Shown here: positions 38,495 through 38,943 of the stretch, in pieces
Position numbering within the stretch: position 1 is the first letter of the stretch
Layout of the letters: every line of letters begins with the position of its first letter
Source: Ga0077560 sp046330435
Lineage (GTDB): Bacteria; Actinomycetota; Thermoleophilia; Miltoncostaeales; Miltoncostaeaceae
NCBI GenBank assembly: GCA_046330435.1
Contig: JAXLST010000026.1
Location: 1-38,943, forward strand
Direction: 5' to 3'
DNA length: 38,943 nt
The notes under the pieces: generated by a model
Seen by the model: the letters and a program-made list of their open reading frames with translations, nothing else
Told to the model about the DNA's origin: nothing
The model's database searches: none
Position numbers and translations under genes: made by a program

Positions 38495-38500
38495 ATCCTA
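38495..38500 (-). promoter_or_regulatory. -10 box TAGGAT (minus strand), leaderless start of the diguanylate cyclase
   Basis: On the minus strand TAGGAT lies 6 nt before the GTG at 38488, with no Shine-Dalgarno sequence between. Confidence 0.6.
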
Positions 38501-38602
38501 GGGCGGCAAACCTCGCCAATGGTGAAGGAACACCGCGTTGACGCATGCACGCCACGATGCCGCGCGGCGGCGCCGGTGGGCGGCGCCCCGGGGTCCCGGC
38601 GC

Positions 38603-38620
38603 ATGACGCCGCCGCGTCAT
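38603..38620. promoter_or_regulatory. Perfect inverted repeat ATGACGC-CGCC-GCGTCAT
   Basis: An 18-bp element with 7-bp arms in the 165-bp gap between the divergent diguanylate cyclase and PAS genes. It ends 21 bp before the -10 box of the PAS gene, so it covers the -35 region. A half-site TGACGC also occurs at 38539-38544. An operator is the likeliest reading. Confidence 0.55.
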
Positions 38621-38641
38621 CGCCGGGCGCGCGCGGACCCT

Positions 38642-38647
38642 TAGACT
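38642..38647 (+). promoter_or_regulatory. -10 box TAGACT, leaderless start of the PAS gene
   Basis: TAGACT lies 6 nt before the ATG at 38654, with no Shine-Dalgarno sequence. Confidence 0.6.
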
Positions 38648-38653
38648 CGGGCG

Positions 38654-38943
38654 ATGCGCCGTCGCGAACGGACCCCCGCACTCACGCCACCCCGCCCGGC
38701 GGACCTCCTGGCCCACATCCCGCTCGCGGTGGTGGTGCTGGACGCCGACCTGGTGGTGACCGCGGCGAACGGGCGGGCGCTGGCGGTCGCGCCGGGAGAC
38801 GACCGGGACCCCGTCGGGCTGCCGTTCCTCACCGGCCCCCTCGCGGCGGGATGGACGCCGCCGGTCGCGCCCCTGGTGGGGATGGCCGCCGGCACGGGGG
38901 CGACCGCGCGGGGCGTGCACCGCAACCGCGTGAGCGGCGCGCC
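38654..38943 (+). CDS. PAS-domain sensor protein, N-terminal part only
   Basis: The gene runs off the window end; 96 residues are visible. After a basic start (MRRRERTPAL), residues about 17-50 read LLAHIPLAVVVLDADLVVTA followed by ANGRALAV, the opening strand and helix pattern of a PAS domain. The output domain is outside the window, so a histidine kinase, a GGDEF/EAL protein or a phosphatase are all possible. It is divergent from the globin-coupled cyclase, with a shared inverted repeat between them, which makes a role in the same signalling circuit plausible. Confidence 0.7.
   Translation, partial: MRRRERTPALTPPRPADLLAHIPLAVVVLDADLVVTAANGRALAVAPGDDRDPVGLPFLTGPLAAGWTPPVAPLVGMAAGTGATARGVHRNRVSGA

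Overview
The window is high-GC bacterial DNA. It opens with the 3' part of an rRNA operon (16S end, tRNA-free spacer, 23S, 5S, terminator). About 43 densely packed protein genes follow, many joined by GTGA or ATGA stop/start overlaps, and roughly two thirds start with GTG. The 16S tail, the hisZ/short hisG arrangement, SepF and the ylm-type gene cluster point to the phylum Actinomycetota. A 23S gene of only about 2.99 kb, without the roughly 100-nt insertion typical of most high-GC Gram-positives, suggests a deep class such as Thermoleophilia. That placement is an inference from memory, not from a database search.

Layout: 1-4054 rRNA operon; 4114-6936 FAD amine oxidoreductase and exodeoxyribonuclease VII (xseA, xseB); 6994-8267 three genes of unknown function; 8439-10889 class V aminotransferase and murA; 10876-17171 histidine operon hisZ-G-D-B-H-A-F followed by ridA; 17188-17442 a small unknown gene divergent from cca; 17446-23570 cca, pgeF, yggS, sepF, proC, yggT, yggU, lspA, rluD (the 'ylm' cluster, without ftsZ); 23719-28345 rpsB, tsf, pyrH, frr, uppS, cdsA; 28342-33130 an accessory block (MFS exporter, AraC regulator, DUF1772 protein, M42 peptidase, AlkD-like protein); 33142-36561 dxr, rseP, ispG; 36587-38488 OsmC and a globin-coupled diguanylate cyclase; from 38654 a PAS-domain gene that runs off the end.

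Most genes are housekeeping: translation, cell envelope (murA, uppS, cdsA, lspA, rseP, sepF), MEP isoprenoid synthesis (dxr, ispG) and histidine synthesis. I see no prophage, insertion sequence, CRISPR array or tRNA. The most noteworthy signals are these: (i) a TANNNT box 6-10 nt upstream of ten start codons, implying widespread leaderless transcription; (ii) a cluster of eight single- or double-base frame disruptions, all in G or C runs, in four otherwise well-conserved genes, most simply sequencing errors; (iii) MurA with Asp in place of the fosfomycin-target Cys; (iv) an accessory block splitting the widely conserved cdsA-dxr junction; (v) a 39-bp tandem repeat in an intergenic region; (vi) a globin-type (oxygen-sensing) diguanylate cyclase divergent from a PAS gene, with a perfect inverted repeat between them. 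No clearly new multi-gene system could be demonstrated.
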